Origin: Tilletiopsis washingtonensis | Taxonomy: Eukaryota; Basidiomycota; Exobasidiomycetes; Entylomatales | Assembly (NCBI RefSeq): GCF_003144115.1 | Contig: NW_020312001.1 | Location: forward strand, 834,722 to 898,721 | Length of the DNA stretch: 64,000 bases | Reading direction: 5' to 3' | Part shown: positions 54,401 to 64,000 of the stretch, piece by piece | Layout of the letters: every line of letters begins with the position of its first letter | Position numbering within the stretch: the stretch's first letter is position 1 | Notes under the pieces: generated by a model | Told to the model about the DNA's origin: nothing | The model's input: only the letters and a program-made list of their open reading frames with translations | The model's database searches: none | Translations under genes and position numbers: made by a program

Positions 54401-56323
54401 GCCGCGATGGCGTCGGCGTGCACGTCGTCGTTCTGCTGCGCCTGCACGGCGTCGGCGAGCGAGCCGAGGTATGCGTCGGTCTGGCGGATGAGATGCGTGA
54501 TACGCGTGTCCTTGGCCGTGTCGACGAGCTTGAGGTAGGCCTCTTCGTCGTCGGCACGCAGCGCATTCAGACGCTCCTTGGCGATGCGCTCCAGGCGCTT
54601 GGCCTCCTCCTTCTCCGTCTCGGCGTGCAGGCGCAGCACGGACTTGCCGATGCGCTGCGCGTTGCTCTGCGCGTTGCGGTGCGCCGCCTGCAGCTCGCGA
54701 CCGTGCGCGACGATCGTGTTGAGATAGTCGGTGTGCTTCTGGCGCGTGCGCCGCTCGCGGTCCGCGCGCTGTTTCCGCTCCAGCGTCTCGGTGAGACGTG
54801 CGTCGCGCAGCGTCTGCTTCTTGAACTTGCGGAATGCGGTGCGGTCGAGCGCGAGCGTCGACGCCGCACTGAAGCCGCGCACGAGCGAGTGCCGTAGCGC
54901 CTTTTGCTTCTCCAGCAGCTTGAGCGACTTGAGCTCGATCAGCGCCTTGATCTTGGCGTTGTCCGCCTCGAACGTGCTGCTCTCCCACAGGTCCTCGCCC
55001 TCGTCGCGCCCGTCATGCTCTCGCTTCATCTCCGCGGCGTCTGCGCCTCGCAACGTCGGCCACTGCGATATGGTGGACGGCAGCGACTCGAGCTCGCGAA
55101 TGCGCTGCTGCACGCGTGCGGCAATCAGCCGGTCGCGCTCTGCGATGAGCAGCTGCGGGTCGAGGCCAGCCGGCAGGAGACTCGGGACGAGCAGACGCTG
55201 CTGCTTCGTCGCCGCGGAGTCTTCCGGCCCGGTGGCCGGCTTCGAAAGGTACGTGAAGGGCTGGCGCAGCGCGTTGTACGGGTACACGGCGCTGGACGTG
55301 TCGTCTTTCGGCGTCGCCGGCCGCTTCACCATCGCTGCCTTCGCGGCCTCCTCCTTCGCGGTGGAGACGAGCTCGGCCGCCTGGTGCGCGGCCACGCCCG
55401 CTTCCGCGACGGCGCCCGCCTCGCCAAGCGACTGGAGATCCGGCAGACCGCCGCGGATCTCGTCAATCGCCGCGTCAGGGTTGAGCAGAGCGGCCTGCAG
55501 ATGCGGCGGCAGCGGCATGTTGCGCGAGATCAGCTTGAAGGCAATGATCTGCGTCTTGAGCGCTGCCAGCTGCTCCGGCGTGAATGCCGATGGAGCGTTC
55601 GTCGTCGGCGTGCCATTGGCCGCTGGTGACGGCGCCGCGGCAGAGGCAGCTTGGCTCGCCGGCCCACTGGCGCTCGCGACCACGCCGTTGGCGCCATTCG
55701 CGCTGCTGTGATCGCCGTTCGCAGCCGCAGCGGGCGTCGACGCCGCCTCAGGCGCGGGCGCGGCAGGCGTCGAGGCTGCTGCCGCTGCTGGCGTCGCCGC
55801 TTGTGATGTGCTCGCGGCCGCTGGACTGCGCATGAGCATCGGCCGCCGCAGGTGCTCCTTCACGAGCGACTCACGTTGTGACGACGAGCTGGAGGCAGCC
55901 TGCTGCGCGTTCGCCTGCGACGCGCTCTGCTGCGCCTGCTGCTGCAGCTGCTGTTGCTGCTGCTGCTGCTGCTTCATGAGCTGGACCTGCTGGAAGTAGC
56001 GCAGAATGTTGACGAGGTTCGCCAGCTCCTGGCTGGACTGCTCCGTCTCGCCGGCGGCCTTGAGCTGCTGCATGCGCTGCGCAGCCGGAGAGATGCGATG
56101 AGCGACCAGACAAAGGACCAGCGATGAGCGGCCGACTCACCTGCACCATGCCCTGCAGGCGCTGCTTGTTCAGGCCGCTGAGGGCCTGCTGTACATGCTC
56201 AGGGATGTGCGGCATGCCGGCGGGCCCCGCGACGGCAGCATCGGGAGCCGGCGCAGCAGCACCCTGCGGCGCACTCGACGACGACGGCACGGCGCCGTTG
56301 CCATTGGCACTGGCGGCCGACAT
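51447..56323 (-). CDS. STH1: SNF2/STH1-type chromatin-remodelling ATPase (SWI/SNF or RSC)
   Basis: Four exons, complement(51447..51789, 51848..52856, 52914..56076, 56141..56323), give 1565 residues. A Gln-rich tract lies near residues 85-115 ([14 protein letters not shown]). The piece [20 protein letters not shown] marks the QLQ/conserved region. An HSA-type basic helix ([20 protein letters not shown]) precedes the motor. ATPase motifs: [16 protein letters not shown] (Walker A, about 714-724), the DEGH box [25 protein letters not shown], and the helicase-C motifs [34 protein letters not shown] and [12 protein letters not shown] SnAC-like acidic region follows. The C-terminal bromodomain has [20 protein letters not shown] and the acetyl-lysine Asn in [14 protein letters not shown]. 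It slides or ejects nucleosomes in the nucleus. I cannot separate the RSC (STH1) and SWI/SNF (SNF2) paralogues by eye; basidiomycetes often have one gene for both. Confidence 0.95.
55915..55977 (-). repeat. Gln-rich coding tract in the SNF2-family gene
   Basis: About 20 codons, mostly CAG, with scattered Leu, Met and Ala, in the disordered N-terminal part of the remodelling ATPase. Confidence 0.75.
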
Positions 56324-57290
56324 GCTGCGTGCAGGCGACACGCTCGCGCGGACGGCGCTCGCGGCAGACGCGACAGGCGGCGGCAGCGGCGGCCTTCAGA
56401 CGCGGCGGCGGCGCGGTGGCCGACGTTGGTGGAGCTGGAGGGCGGGCGCGGCGGTGCGGTGCGACGGGCACGGCTCGCTGCGCCACGCGACACGGGTGAC
56501 GGACGGAGCGTCGGCACTGGTCTGCGCGACGGCCGTGCGGAGCGGGAGCGGCGTGGAGGGCGGAGGAGCGGGAGTGTTGCTCTCTGGGAGCTGGAAGGAG
56601 GCCGGGATGCGTGGGACGCGGCAGCAGCGGCGCGTGTAAGTGAGCACGAGGGAGGAGGCGGAGCAGCGCCAGGCACGGCGCGTCGCGCGGCGCGGCGCGG
56701 GAGGCACGGGCGGCGCGGCCGATGGCGGGCGCGCGTCTGGCAGCCTGGCGTGGGCAACGCAAGCAGCGGACAGACAGGCAGCTCCACAAATGCGTGTCAT
56801 TCCTGCTTGTATCCAAGCATTTCACCCTCTGCTCGCTCCAAATGCACGCGCACGAGCGGCAGCAAGTGGAGAGAGGAGGCCCTGTGGCTGCCGATGAGAT
56901 GGGCGCTGCCTGTGCGACGCGCTGCCTCGGCGTCGCTCCCTAGCACGACATCGATCACGTGCGCGCGGCCTGGCGCGTGGGAACGCGCGAAGCTCCACAC
57001 CCTGGGGCGCGGCGCCGGCCGCGGCCTCTTCTCCGGCACTGCGCCGGCCGCCGGCGCGATCTTCTCCACCTCCTCAAGACAGAGAACAGCGAGCAGAGCA
57101 CAGAGGAGACGCAGCAGTGGCAAACGCAAGCACGCATCCCGCCAGCACGCCGTCGCCGAAGAGGACAGCCAGCGCTGCGGCCATCGAGCTGCGTCCAGTG
57201 CGCCGCTCCGCCGCATCGGCGACACACGAGCACGGCGCGGGCGAGCACGGCACGGGCAGCAGCGCGTCTTCGCGGCATCAGCGGCCGGCC
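56324..57290. promoter_or_regulatory. Divergent upstream region, SNF2-family / SLC35F-like genes
   Basis: 967 bp between the two starts. An in-frame GTG-started extension of the SLC35F-like frame reaches back to 57117 but has no ATG. A short AT-richer patch at 56790-56850 is the only composition break. No clear element was recognised. Confidence 0.45.
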
Positions 57291-58995
57291 ATGGACTCGA
57301 CGTCATCGTCCGCGCTGCGGGCAGCGCAGCATCGCCGCAGCGAATACCTCGCGGGCGTCGCCCTGCTGCTGCTCGTTGTCCTGCTCTGGACGGGTGCGTG
57401 GCCGCTGACATGTGCGCCGATAAGCGTCCCCTGACGCTTGGCACTGCAGGCAGCAACTTCCTCACCAACACGATGCTCACCGGCGCATACAACAAGCCGT
57501 TCGCCGTCACTTATCTGAACACGTCGTCGTTTGCGCTTGTGAGCACGGCCAGTGCTGCACGCTCATGGCGCCGCTGACCCCACGAGGGCAGTATCTTATT
57601 CCCTTTGCGTGTGCCCGCTCGCGGAAGCGCAGTCGATCCAAGGCCGATGGCGCACAAGAAGAGTCCTTCTGGGCGCGCATCGGCTTTCGCCTGCCCGAGA
57701 GCGGCCGGCGAGACGTCGAGGACTCGGCGAGCCGGTGAGCTTTGCCGCGCCTTGAGCTCAGACACCCCGCTGATGCTCGCGCAGAGGCCAATATGAGGGC
57801 CTGCCGAGTGAGAGCGAGCCTGCTCTGGCAGTGCGACAAAGGCGGCTCTCGCCGTCCTATCCGCGCGGCAGCCTCGAAGTGCGGCCACTGCTGCCGCGGC
57901 CGAGCAGCATCGACGGGCGGCGGCCACGCTCGATCATCGATGCTTCGACGGCCGCGCCGCTGCCCATCGTCGCGCTCGCACCTGCAGCGCCGCTGGGCGA
58001 GCCGCCGCTGACGTTCAGCGAGACGGGCTGGCTTGCGGCGCAGTTCACGCTCGTCTGGTTCGCCGCCAATTGGAGCCTCAACGCCGGGCTGGGTCTCACC
58101 AGTGTCGCGAGCGGCACGACGCTCAGCTCTGCCAGTGGTGCGTGACCAGCTGGCGTACATGCCCTGCCCTCTGCTGACGCTTGCTTCAGGCTTCTTCACG
58201 CTCGCGCTCGGCAGCATCCTCGGCGTCGAGATCTTCACGCTGCCCAAGCTCTTTGCCGTGTCGCTCTCCTTCGCCGGCGTCGTGCTTGTCACGCGCGCCG
58301 ACAGCGCCCAAGCGGGCCTCGGTGCGCCGGCGAACGCGCCGCTTGGCGATGCGCTGGCGCTGCTGTCAGCCTTCTTCTACGCCGCCTACGTCTCGCTGCT
58401 CAAGGTGCGCATCGGCTCCGAGGAGCGCGTGAGCATGCCGCTCTTCTTCGGCTTCGTCGGCGCATTCAACGTGCTCGGCATGTGGCCCATCGGCCTGCTG
58501 CTGCACCTCACCGGCACCGAGGTGGCGCAGGTGCCGGCCGACGGCATGACGTGGGCCGGCATCGGCGTCAACATGTGCATCACGTTTGTCTCGTGAGTGC
58601 GCTGTCTCGCGTCGGGTGCGGCGGCCGCTGACTCTACTGCGTGCCTCAGCGACTTCGCCTACTTGCTGGCCATGCTGAAGAGCTCGCCGCTGATCGCGAC
58701 CGTGGGCCTGTCGCTCACGATCCCGCTCGCCATGCTGGGCGACATTGCGCGCGGCTCGCACTCGGGCGGCCTGCAGGCTGACGCTGGCAGCGTCATGGTG
58801 CTGGTGAGTGCGCCGGCAACGCGCTGACCTCTGCGGAAGCTGACCCGCGCTCAGCTCTCCTTTGTGGCCGTGGGCCTCGCAGACAACGCGCTGCTCTCGC
58901 GGCAAGTGGACAACGAGACGGCTGCGCTGCCAGCAGGCGGCACCGTCTCTGACGTAGACGCAGAGCGGCCGCGCGGGCGCGCCGAGGACCGGTAG
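57291..58995 (+). CDS. DMT-superfamily membrane transporter, SLC35F-like
   Basis: Seven exons, join(57291..57393, 57450..57538, 57592..57734, 57785..58137, 58190..58592, 58650..58803, 58855..58995), give 461 residues. Segments: EYLAGVALLLLVVLLWTGSN, the signature PFAVTYLNTSSFALYLIPFA, a cytosolic loop of about 100 polar residues, GWLAAQFTLVWFAANWSLNA, GLTSVASGTTLSSASGFFTL, ALGSILGVEIFTLPKLFAVS, ALALLSAFFYAAYVSLLKVR, LFFGFVGAFNVLGMWPIGLL, and MLKSSPLIATVGLSLTIPLA. The F-x-x-x-Y-L-N-T-S order and PLIATVGLSLTIPLA element fit the SLC35F5/YML018C group rather than nucleotide-sugar transporters. Location is probably vacuolar or Golgi; the substrate is unknown. It ends 25 bp from the stop of the convergent PUB-domain gene. 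A start further upstream cannot be excluded. Confidence 0.83.
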
Positions 58996-59020
58996 ATGGC
59001 TAATCGTATGGTGTCATTGC

Positions 59021-59999
59021 TCAGTCGCCCAGCCTGCGGCCCGCGCCCGTGCCAAAGTCCGGCTCGCTGCCCTCGTCGCTGCCCTCTTCCTCGTCCTCGT
59101 CGTAGTGGCCGACGGGCCTGTAGCCCTTGTGATCGGCAGGCTCCGCCTTGGCCTGCTCACTCGCCGGATCGCCGCCCTGCTGCGCCGCAGCCTGAGCCTG
59201 TGCCGCGGCGGCGCTCTGACGAGCCTGACGCGCGTGCTTCTCGCGCTCTGCTCGCTGGCGCACACGCTCGCGGTCCTCCTCGGCTGCTGCCATCGCGCGT
59301 GCCTAGCGCAGAGAGGATGATGAGCCGGAGAAGCGTGTTTGCATCTGGTACCACACACTCTTACTCACCACACGTGTCTGCTCGGCCACCTTCTCACGCT
59401 CAGCGATCTCGCGCAGCCGCTCCGCCGTATCCTCCTTGACGCGCGCATACTCGCCCAGAGCGCTGCGCGCCAGCTCGAGCTTGCGCCACGCCTCGCAGCC
59501 GGGCTGGTAGGTCTCGGCAAAGTACCACTCCTCCTTGAACTCGGCGGTGCGCGTGCGGAAGAGGAGCAGCACGAGCAGGTCCTTGGCGCCGTAGACCGAG
59601 AGCAGCTCGCGCTTGATGCGCGGCTGCTCGGTCTTGAAGGCGCGGAACTTGCCCTCGGTCGGGTGATCGACGATGTTGGAGAGCAGCGTGTGGAAGAGCT
59701 GCACAGTGTCAGATGCGGCTGCAGTGGGGCGCATCCGTGCGTGCTCACCCGCATGCACTTGGACGCCACCTCGGAGCTCGCGCTGGCGCAGATCTCCTTG
59801 TCCACGATGCGCTTCACCTGGTGGAGCGCGTGTGAGCTCTGCTCCGCCATGAATGATGCATGCGCCTCACCTTGAGCTTGAATGCTGACTCGTCCAGGCC
59901 GCCAGTGGCGGTATCACGCAGTGCTGCTGCTGCGCGAAGGCGCGCGTCGGCCGCGGCGGATGCAGCGGCCGAGGCGCCCGAGGTGGTCGGCGAGGACAT
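59021..59999 (-). CDS. PUB-domain protein
   Basis: Four exons, complement(59021..59302, 59369..59698, 59749..59817, 59871..59999), give 269 residues. Residues 45-130 look like a PUB domain: LFHTLLSNIVDHPTEGKFRA, FKTEQPRIKRELLSVYGAKD and LLVLLLFRTRTAEFKEEWYF. The PUB fold binds the C-terminal tail of Cdc48/p97, so a link to ubiquitin-dependent protein extraction is inferred. A charged coiled coil (REIAEREKVAEQTRV, then DRERVRQRAEREKHARQARQ) and an acidic tail ending DFGTGAGRRLGD follow. No peptide:N-glycanase transglutaminase core, UBA or UBX domain was seen, so it is not PNGase itself. Introns are 50-66 nt. The start at 59999 is the first ATG of the frame with fitting codon bias; 139 bp upstream lies the CMC4 stop on the same strand. 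Confidence 0.78.
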
Positions 60000-60138
60000 G
60001 CTGGAGAAAGATGACTGGAGTAGCAGTCGATGAGAGGTGACGCTGGTGGCGGGGCTAAGCCGCGGCTTGTGTGATGAGACGATCGTCGGGTGCGCAGACA
60101 GCGGCGGCGGCTCCTGACGCGGTCGGCTCGCAGTGCCT

Positions 60139-60393
60139 TTACTGCTGCGGCACGCGGTCCAGCAGGTGCTCTTCTCCCACAGCCTTGAGCTTGCGGCGCA
60201 CGACGGGCAGCAGCGGGCAGCCGTCGGCCTCGGCCCGGGGGCCCTTTGCGACGTAGAAGCGCGCGCAGCAGCGGTAGAGCTCGGTGACGAGGTGCTGGCA
60301 CTTGTCCTGGTTGAGCGTCTTCTGCATGCACGACTGCAGCGCACAGGCGTGGGCGTGGCAGGCGTTGCCGTCGAGGTTGTCGGCGGGGGGCAT
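60139..60393 (-). CDS. CMC4: Twin CX9C protein Cmc4
   Basis: An intronless frame of 84 residues. It has two CX9C motifs: Cys12 to Cys22 (CHAHACALQSC) and Cys32 to Cys42 (CQHLVTELYRC), followed by a further Cys and CARFYVAKG. The extra Cys inside the first helix and the CC pair match the Cmc4 pattern (human CMC4/MTCP1 neighbour). Such proteins fold in the mitochondrial intermembrane space through Mia40. There is no presequence, as expected. The C-terminal 30 residues (LLPVVRRKLKAVGEEHLLDR) extend it slightly beyond yeast Cmc4. It is divergent from PNO1, 247 bp between starts. Confidence 0.87.
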   Translation of the reverse strand: MPPADNLDGNACHAHACALQSCMQKTLNQDKCQHLVTELYRCCARFYVAKGPRAEADGCPLLPVVRRKLKAVGEEHLLDRVPQQ

Positions 60394-60640
60394 GGAGCGG
60401 CAGCGGCGAGCAGGAGATGGACAGCAAGCAGGCAGAGACAAGGCGGGTGAGGGTGCTGAGGCAGGCCGTGCGTTCGAGGTGGAGGTGCGGGGTGCAGGGC
60501 AAGCCAAGCGCGCGACTCCGGCACGGCGCATCGGCCGACGGGCGCGTTCAAAAAAGTGGGCGGCGTGGCGCCGAAATCCCCGCCTGGCCGCCCCGTTGCC
60601 GGCGCCTCACACCTGCCTTGCTCCCACCACACCACACATC
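60394..60640. promoter_or_regulatory. Divergent promoter, CMC4 / PNO1
   Basis: 247 bp between the head-to-head starts. A run of A (caaaaaagtg at 60549) and a C-rich stretch before PNO1 (tcccaccacaccacacatc) are the only notable features. Confidence 0.5.
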
Positions 60641-62002
60641 ATGGCCCGCTCCTTCGCCGACGCTGCTGCGTCCACCGCCTCTCCCAGCGCCGCCGCCAAG
60701 GGCAAGGGCAAGGCCTCGGCGCGCGAGGCGCTTCTCGGCGCTGCTGCCGCCTCGCCCGCCACGGCATCCACCTCCACGCCTGCTGCGCGCCCGCCGCTCG
60801 GCGCCGAGGACTCTGACGATGACGACGCCGCGGCGGATGCGGCCGCCGGCGAGGACATGGAGATGGACGACGACGATGCGCTGCTCATTGGCGCCTCGGG
60901 CGGCGCACGGCCGGGCATCGAGGGCAGCGCAGCCGCGGGGCCGTCGTCGGGCAGCGGCGACGCCGCGCCCATGTCGCTCGACCCCGCCGGCAAGCCGAGC
61001 TTTGCGCCGCTGAGCCGTGCGCAGCAGCAGGCCGCCGCCGACGCCGGCGCCGTGACGCGCGGGCAGCTGCGCAAGATTGCCATTCCGCCGCACCGCATGA
61101 CGCCGCTGAAGAACGAGTGGGCCAAGATCTACACGCCGCTCGTCGAGATGGCCGGCCTGCAGGTGCGCATGAACGTGCAGCGCCGCGCCGTCGAGATCCG
61201 CGTGAGTACATGAATGCGACGTGGTGATGTGGAGGGGATTGCGCTGGATCGTGGGTTCACGTTGGATGGCGAGCTGCGACAGGGCGCGACGGAGGCCAGA
61301 AGCGAGCCTTTGCGATCTGCTGGGTGTGGTGCTCGCTCAAGACATTTTGACGATGAGTGCGGCGCGACGCGGGCTCGCAGCGCTCGAGCTGGCTGCGGTG
61401 CCGCCATTGCTATTCCGCAGGTGCAGCCTCTCGTCATGTATCCTTTCTGGCTGCCTTGTTTGGGTGGGCTGCGCTCCTGCTGCACCCTTTCGCCCTCTGT
61501 CCTGGCCCTTTCCGTCTTGTCGCTCTCTGACACGTGCCGCACCTGCAGTCGTCGAAGCACACGGGCGACGTCGGCATGCTGCAGAAGGGCGCGGACTTCG
61601 TCAAGGCCTTCGCGCTGGGCTTCGAGGCGGACGACGCCATCGCGCTGCTGCGCATGGACGACCTCTTCGTCGACACGTTTGAGATCAAGGACGTCAAGAC
61701 GCTGCACGGCGACCACCTGAGCCGCGCCATTGGGCGCATTGCCGGCAAGGACGGGCGCACGCGCTTCGCGATTGAGAATGCTAGCCGCACGCGCGTGGTG
61801 CTCGCCGATACGTGAGTGGTCAGCGACGGCAACCGGTTGTGCAGTGTCTGACTCCCTGTGCAGCAAGATCCACATCCTCGGCAGCTTCCAGAACATCAAG
61901 ATTGCGCGCGACGCCGTCGTGTCGCTGATCATGGGTGCGCCGCCGGGCAAGGTGTACGCCAAGCTCAAGACGATTGGCGCGCGCCAGCGCCAGCGCGCCT
62001 GA
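60641..62002 (+). CDS. PNO1: Pre-rRNA-processing protein PNO1 (DIM2), KH domain
   Basis: Three exons, join(60641..61201, 61549..61811, 61864..62002), give 320 residues. Residues 1-145 are an acidic/Ala-rich leader ([15 protein letters not shown]). The conserved core begins at [20 protein letters not shown] with [20 protein letters not shown] and continues [80 protein letters not shown] and [17 protein letters not shown]. The C-terminal KH domain has the GxxG-like GKDG loop. PNO1 binds the 3' end of 18S pre-rRNA with Nob1 in the nucleolus and pre-40S particle. The core is near-invariant, so identity is secure. Intron 1 is 347 nt, the longest in the window. Confidence 0.96.
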
Positions 62003-62534
62003 GGCACATGCGTGCTGTCTCTCGTTCCTCATCCCTCTCTGCTCCTGGTCTCACTCGTCACGTCCTTCCCGTTGTCTATCTGCTGCATTTGATCCGCTTC
62101 ACGACCTCGATGCGGCGCGTGACTTCGCAGAGCCGCGCTGAGGCTCCGGTGTTGCTGCTGCTCAGCTGCACCGCGAGCTGCGTCGTCGGATGGCCGCACG
62201 CTGACGCTGTGAGCTGGTGAGCGCTGCCTGTCAAGCCTCGCTGCTGCGCTGGGTGGACCCTCGACGGCGTTGAATGCCGCTCGCTGTCGCAGTCGGCGCT
62301 GCCCGTCGTGCCGCGCGCCGCTCGGCCCGTGCTCGTTTCACACGCGGCGCGCGGCGCGGCACACAGGCGGCGTGCCCGTGTTGCTTCGCGTCGTGTTGGC
62401 CGGCGCGCCTCGGCGAGTTCGACGTTGGCAGGCTCAGCACCGGCTCAAGGCCCAGCGACGGCGGCCTCGCCTCTCACCACCACCTCTCCACACTTCACAC
62501 ACCCCGCTCGCCGCACCCGGACGCGTCGCCCAGC
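62003..62534. promoter_or_regulatory. Intergenic region, PNO1 to hydrolase
   Basis: 532 bp between two same-strand genes. The last 40 bp before the next start are C/A-rich (caccacctctccacacttca). No gene or element was recognised. Confidence 0.45.
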
Positions 62535-64000
62535 ATGCCCGGGCGCATCTCGCGCCTCGTCGCCTCCTTCCTGCGCGTCGTGCTCGTGCCGACGATCGTC
62601 TTTGGCGTGCCTGCCTGGCCGCTGCTCGGCCTGCTCTGTGCCGGTGAGTGGCGCCGCGGCGTGGGGGTGTGCAAGCAGTGTGCTGACGTTGCGATGCAGT
62701 GCCAGTCGTGGGCATTGTGTAAGTGTGAAGGGCGACGTCGCCGGGCTGCGAGCGGTCCTGCGCAGAGCTGCGGCAGCTCCCAGATGCAGCAGAGAGGGCG
62801 GCCCCTCGCGGGAGCTGCGAAGTCTGCAGCCGCTGCAGGAGCTGGTGCAGGGCAAACATCTCGGCAGGGCTACATTCCAAGTTGGCCACGAGTCTTGCTG
62901 CTGTGTCAGGTCATAGGCAGACCTCTGGGCCTCGCACGTCTGCTCGAGGGTGGTGTCGGCGCGCTCACGCTCGCCTCTCGCGCAGCACGATCCCGCTCTT
63001 CCTGCTGCTCTCCGTGCTGCTGCTCTACTCGATCGCATGGTTCTCCTACCTCATTCTTGCGCAGGCCGACCCGCCGTCGTCGGCCGGCGGCGGCCTGGCC
63101 GGCGCCTACCTGCCCTTCCTGCCGTACAGCCCGATGCGCTGCCTCAAGATCAACTGGGCTGCGTTCCTTTACGCCTCGACGGCGCTGCGCGTGGCGCTGC
63201 CCGCCGTGCTTGACTGGAGCTACCGGCGCGTGATGGTGCTGGGCACGAAGGGCGGCGCAGGCATCATCAAGTGAGTGCGCGTACCAGGGGCCGCATGCTT
63301 GCTGTGCTCACGCGCAAATGACCAGGGAGAACATCGACTACGGCTCGCCCACTGCCGGCATGCGGCTCGACGTGTACATGCCGCAGTCGCATGTGCCCGA
63401 GACGCCGGCCAATGGCAGCGAGGCGTCCGCGCATCCCGGCCTGCGCAGCCGCAAGCACAGCACGCTCTTTGCCGACGGATTCGCGGCGGCAGGCCAGGGA
63501 CCGACGCCGCAGGACCACGCGCGCGGTTTTGGGGCCAAGCGAGCGGCTGTGATTGTTTTCCTTCCGAGCACGATCCCGCCGCTGACCTGGACTGGCAAGC
63601 GGGTGCGTGCAGGTGTTTGAGAGCGTGTGCTGGCCGCGACTGACCCCTTCCGAGTGCAGAAGACGTATCTGCAGCTCGCCCTGCGCTTCCGCCGGATGGG
63701 CTACTGCGTCGTCGTGCCGGATATCGTGAGCAGCTCTGTGTGTGCTGCGAGCCCGCATTCTCTGACGCCTGCGCAGACCTACTTCCCTTCCGCGCGCATC
63801 AAGAGCTCCGTGACCGACTTGCGCCTTGTCCTGCGCTGGGTCGGCTCGAGCATCACGCGCTACGGCGGCGACCCGCACCGCATCCACCTGATGGGCCACG
63901 GCCTCTCGGCGCACCTCGCCATGCTCACGCTGACGCAGGAGGCCGTGGTGCTGAGCCGCGAGGGCCACATGGAGCGCGCGTACGAGCGCGAGCTGGAGAA
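62535..64000 (+). CDS. Alpha/beta-hydrolase membrane protein (partial, runs off the right edge)
   Basis: Exons join(62535..62643, 62700..62718, 62986..63270, 63326..63602, 63660..63725, 63777..>64000), 346 codons and part of the next in the window. The N-terminal half is membranous: SFLRVVLVPTIVFGVPAWPL, then VTIPLFLLLSVLLLYSIAWF and YLILAQ, with the catalytic part after SYRRVMVLG. The hydrolase fold shows YGSPTAGMRLDVYMP, AAVIVFLPS, ALRFRRMGYCVVVPD, TDLRLVLRWV and YGGDPHRIHLMGHGLSAHLA, the order of carboxylesterase/isoprenylcysteine-methylesterase-like enzymes. The nucleophile elbow is atypical (see findings). A 19-nt exon at 62700 (VPVVGI) is needed to keep frame between exons 1 and 3. Likely an ER or other endomembrane esterase; the substrate is unknown. 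The rest of the gene lies outside. Confidence 0.75.

Noticed and set aside
53089-54897. Plus-strand open frame of about 600 codons antisense to the SNF2-family gene
   Set aside because: It is the mirror of the highly conserved ATPase domain, with leucine/arginine/valine composition and no domain of its own.

Overview
The window is nuclear DNA of a GC-rich fungus, most likely a basidiomycete. I lean towards Ustilaginomycotina/Exobasidiomycetes, but that is inference from GC content, gene density and intron style, not from a marker gene. About 28 protein genes are packed on both strands. Nearly all are split by short introns, mostly 47-60 nt, with GTGAGT/GTGCGT donors, CTGAC- or CTGAT-like branch sites and CAG acceptors. 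I rebuilt about 97 introns by hand. Every joined gene model given here keeps one open frame. I saw no mobile element, virus-like element, CRISPR array, rRNA or convincing tRNA.

Layout, 1-16 kb: the 3' end of an unidentified gene; mitochondrial threonyl-tRNA synthetase (-) divergent from a SIW14-type phosphatase (+); a MAPEG protein and an MFS transporter (both -); a Med21-like Mediator subunit (-) divergent from a BTB protein (+); a BCD1-like HIT zinc-finger protein (-) divergent from a doubtful small membrane protein (+). 16-31 kb: a mitochondrial HMG-box protein (-) divergent from an ArfGAP (+); the glycine cleavage T protein (-); a 3.2-kb gene-poor stretch; a large Bni4-like protein (+); an intronless F-box-like protein (+). 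31-44 kb: a fungal transcription-factor-domain protein with no visible zinc cluster (-); a sulfotransferase-fold protein (+); MRM2 (-) divergent from prohibitin PHB1 (+); the AMPK gamma subunit SNF4 (-) divergent from a monopolin CSM1/PCS1 protein (+).

44-64 kb: a SulP transporter carrying both STAS and cyclic-nucleotide-binding domains (-); an FAD monooxygenase (+); a SNF2/STH1 remodelling ATPase with bromodomain (-); an SLC35F-like transporter (+); a PUB-domain protein (-); CMC4 (-) divergent from PNO1 (+); and an alpha/beta hydrolase that runs off the right edge.

The genes are mostly unrelated housekeeping functions and form no evident pathway or cluster. A mild theme is mitochondria: ThrRS, HMG protein, GcvT, MRM2, PHB1 and CMC4, with MRM2 and PHB1 sharing a 286-bp promoter region. 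I found no clear case for a new biological system. The points most worth a second look are an apparently dead editing domain in the mitochondrial ThrRS, a long extension on BCD1, a BTB fold split by a long disordered insert, an atypical nucleophile elbow in the terminal hydrolase, and several unusually long introns and long gene-free stretches.
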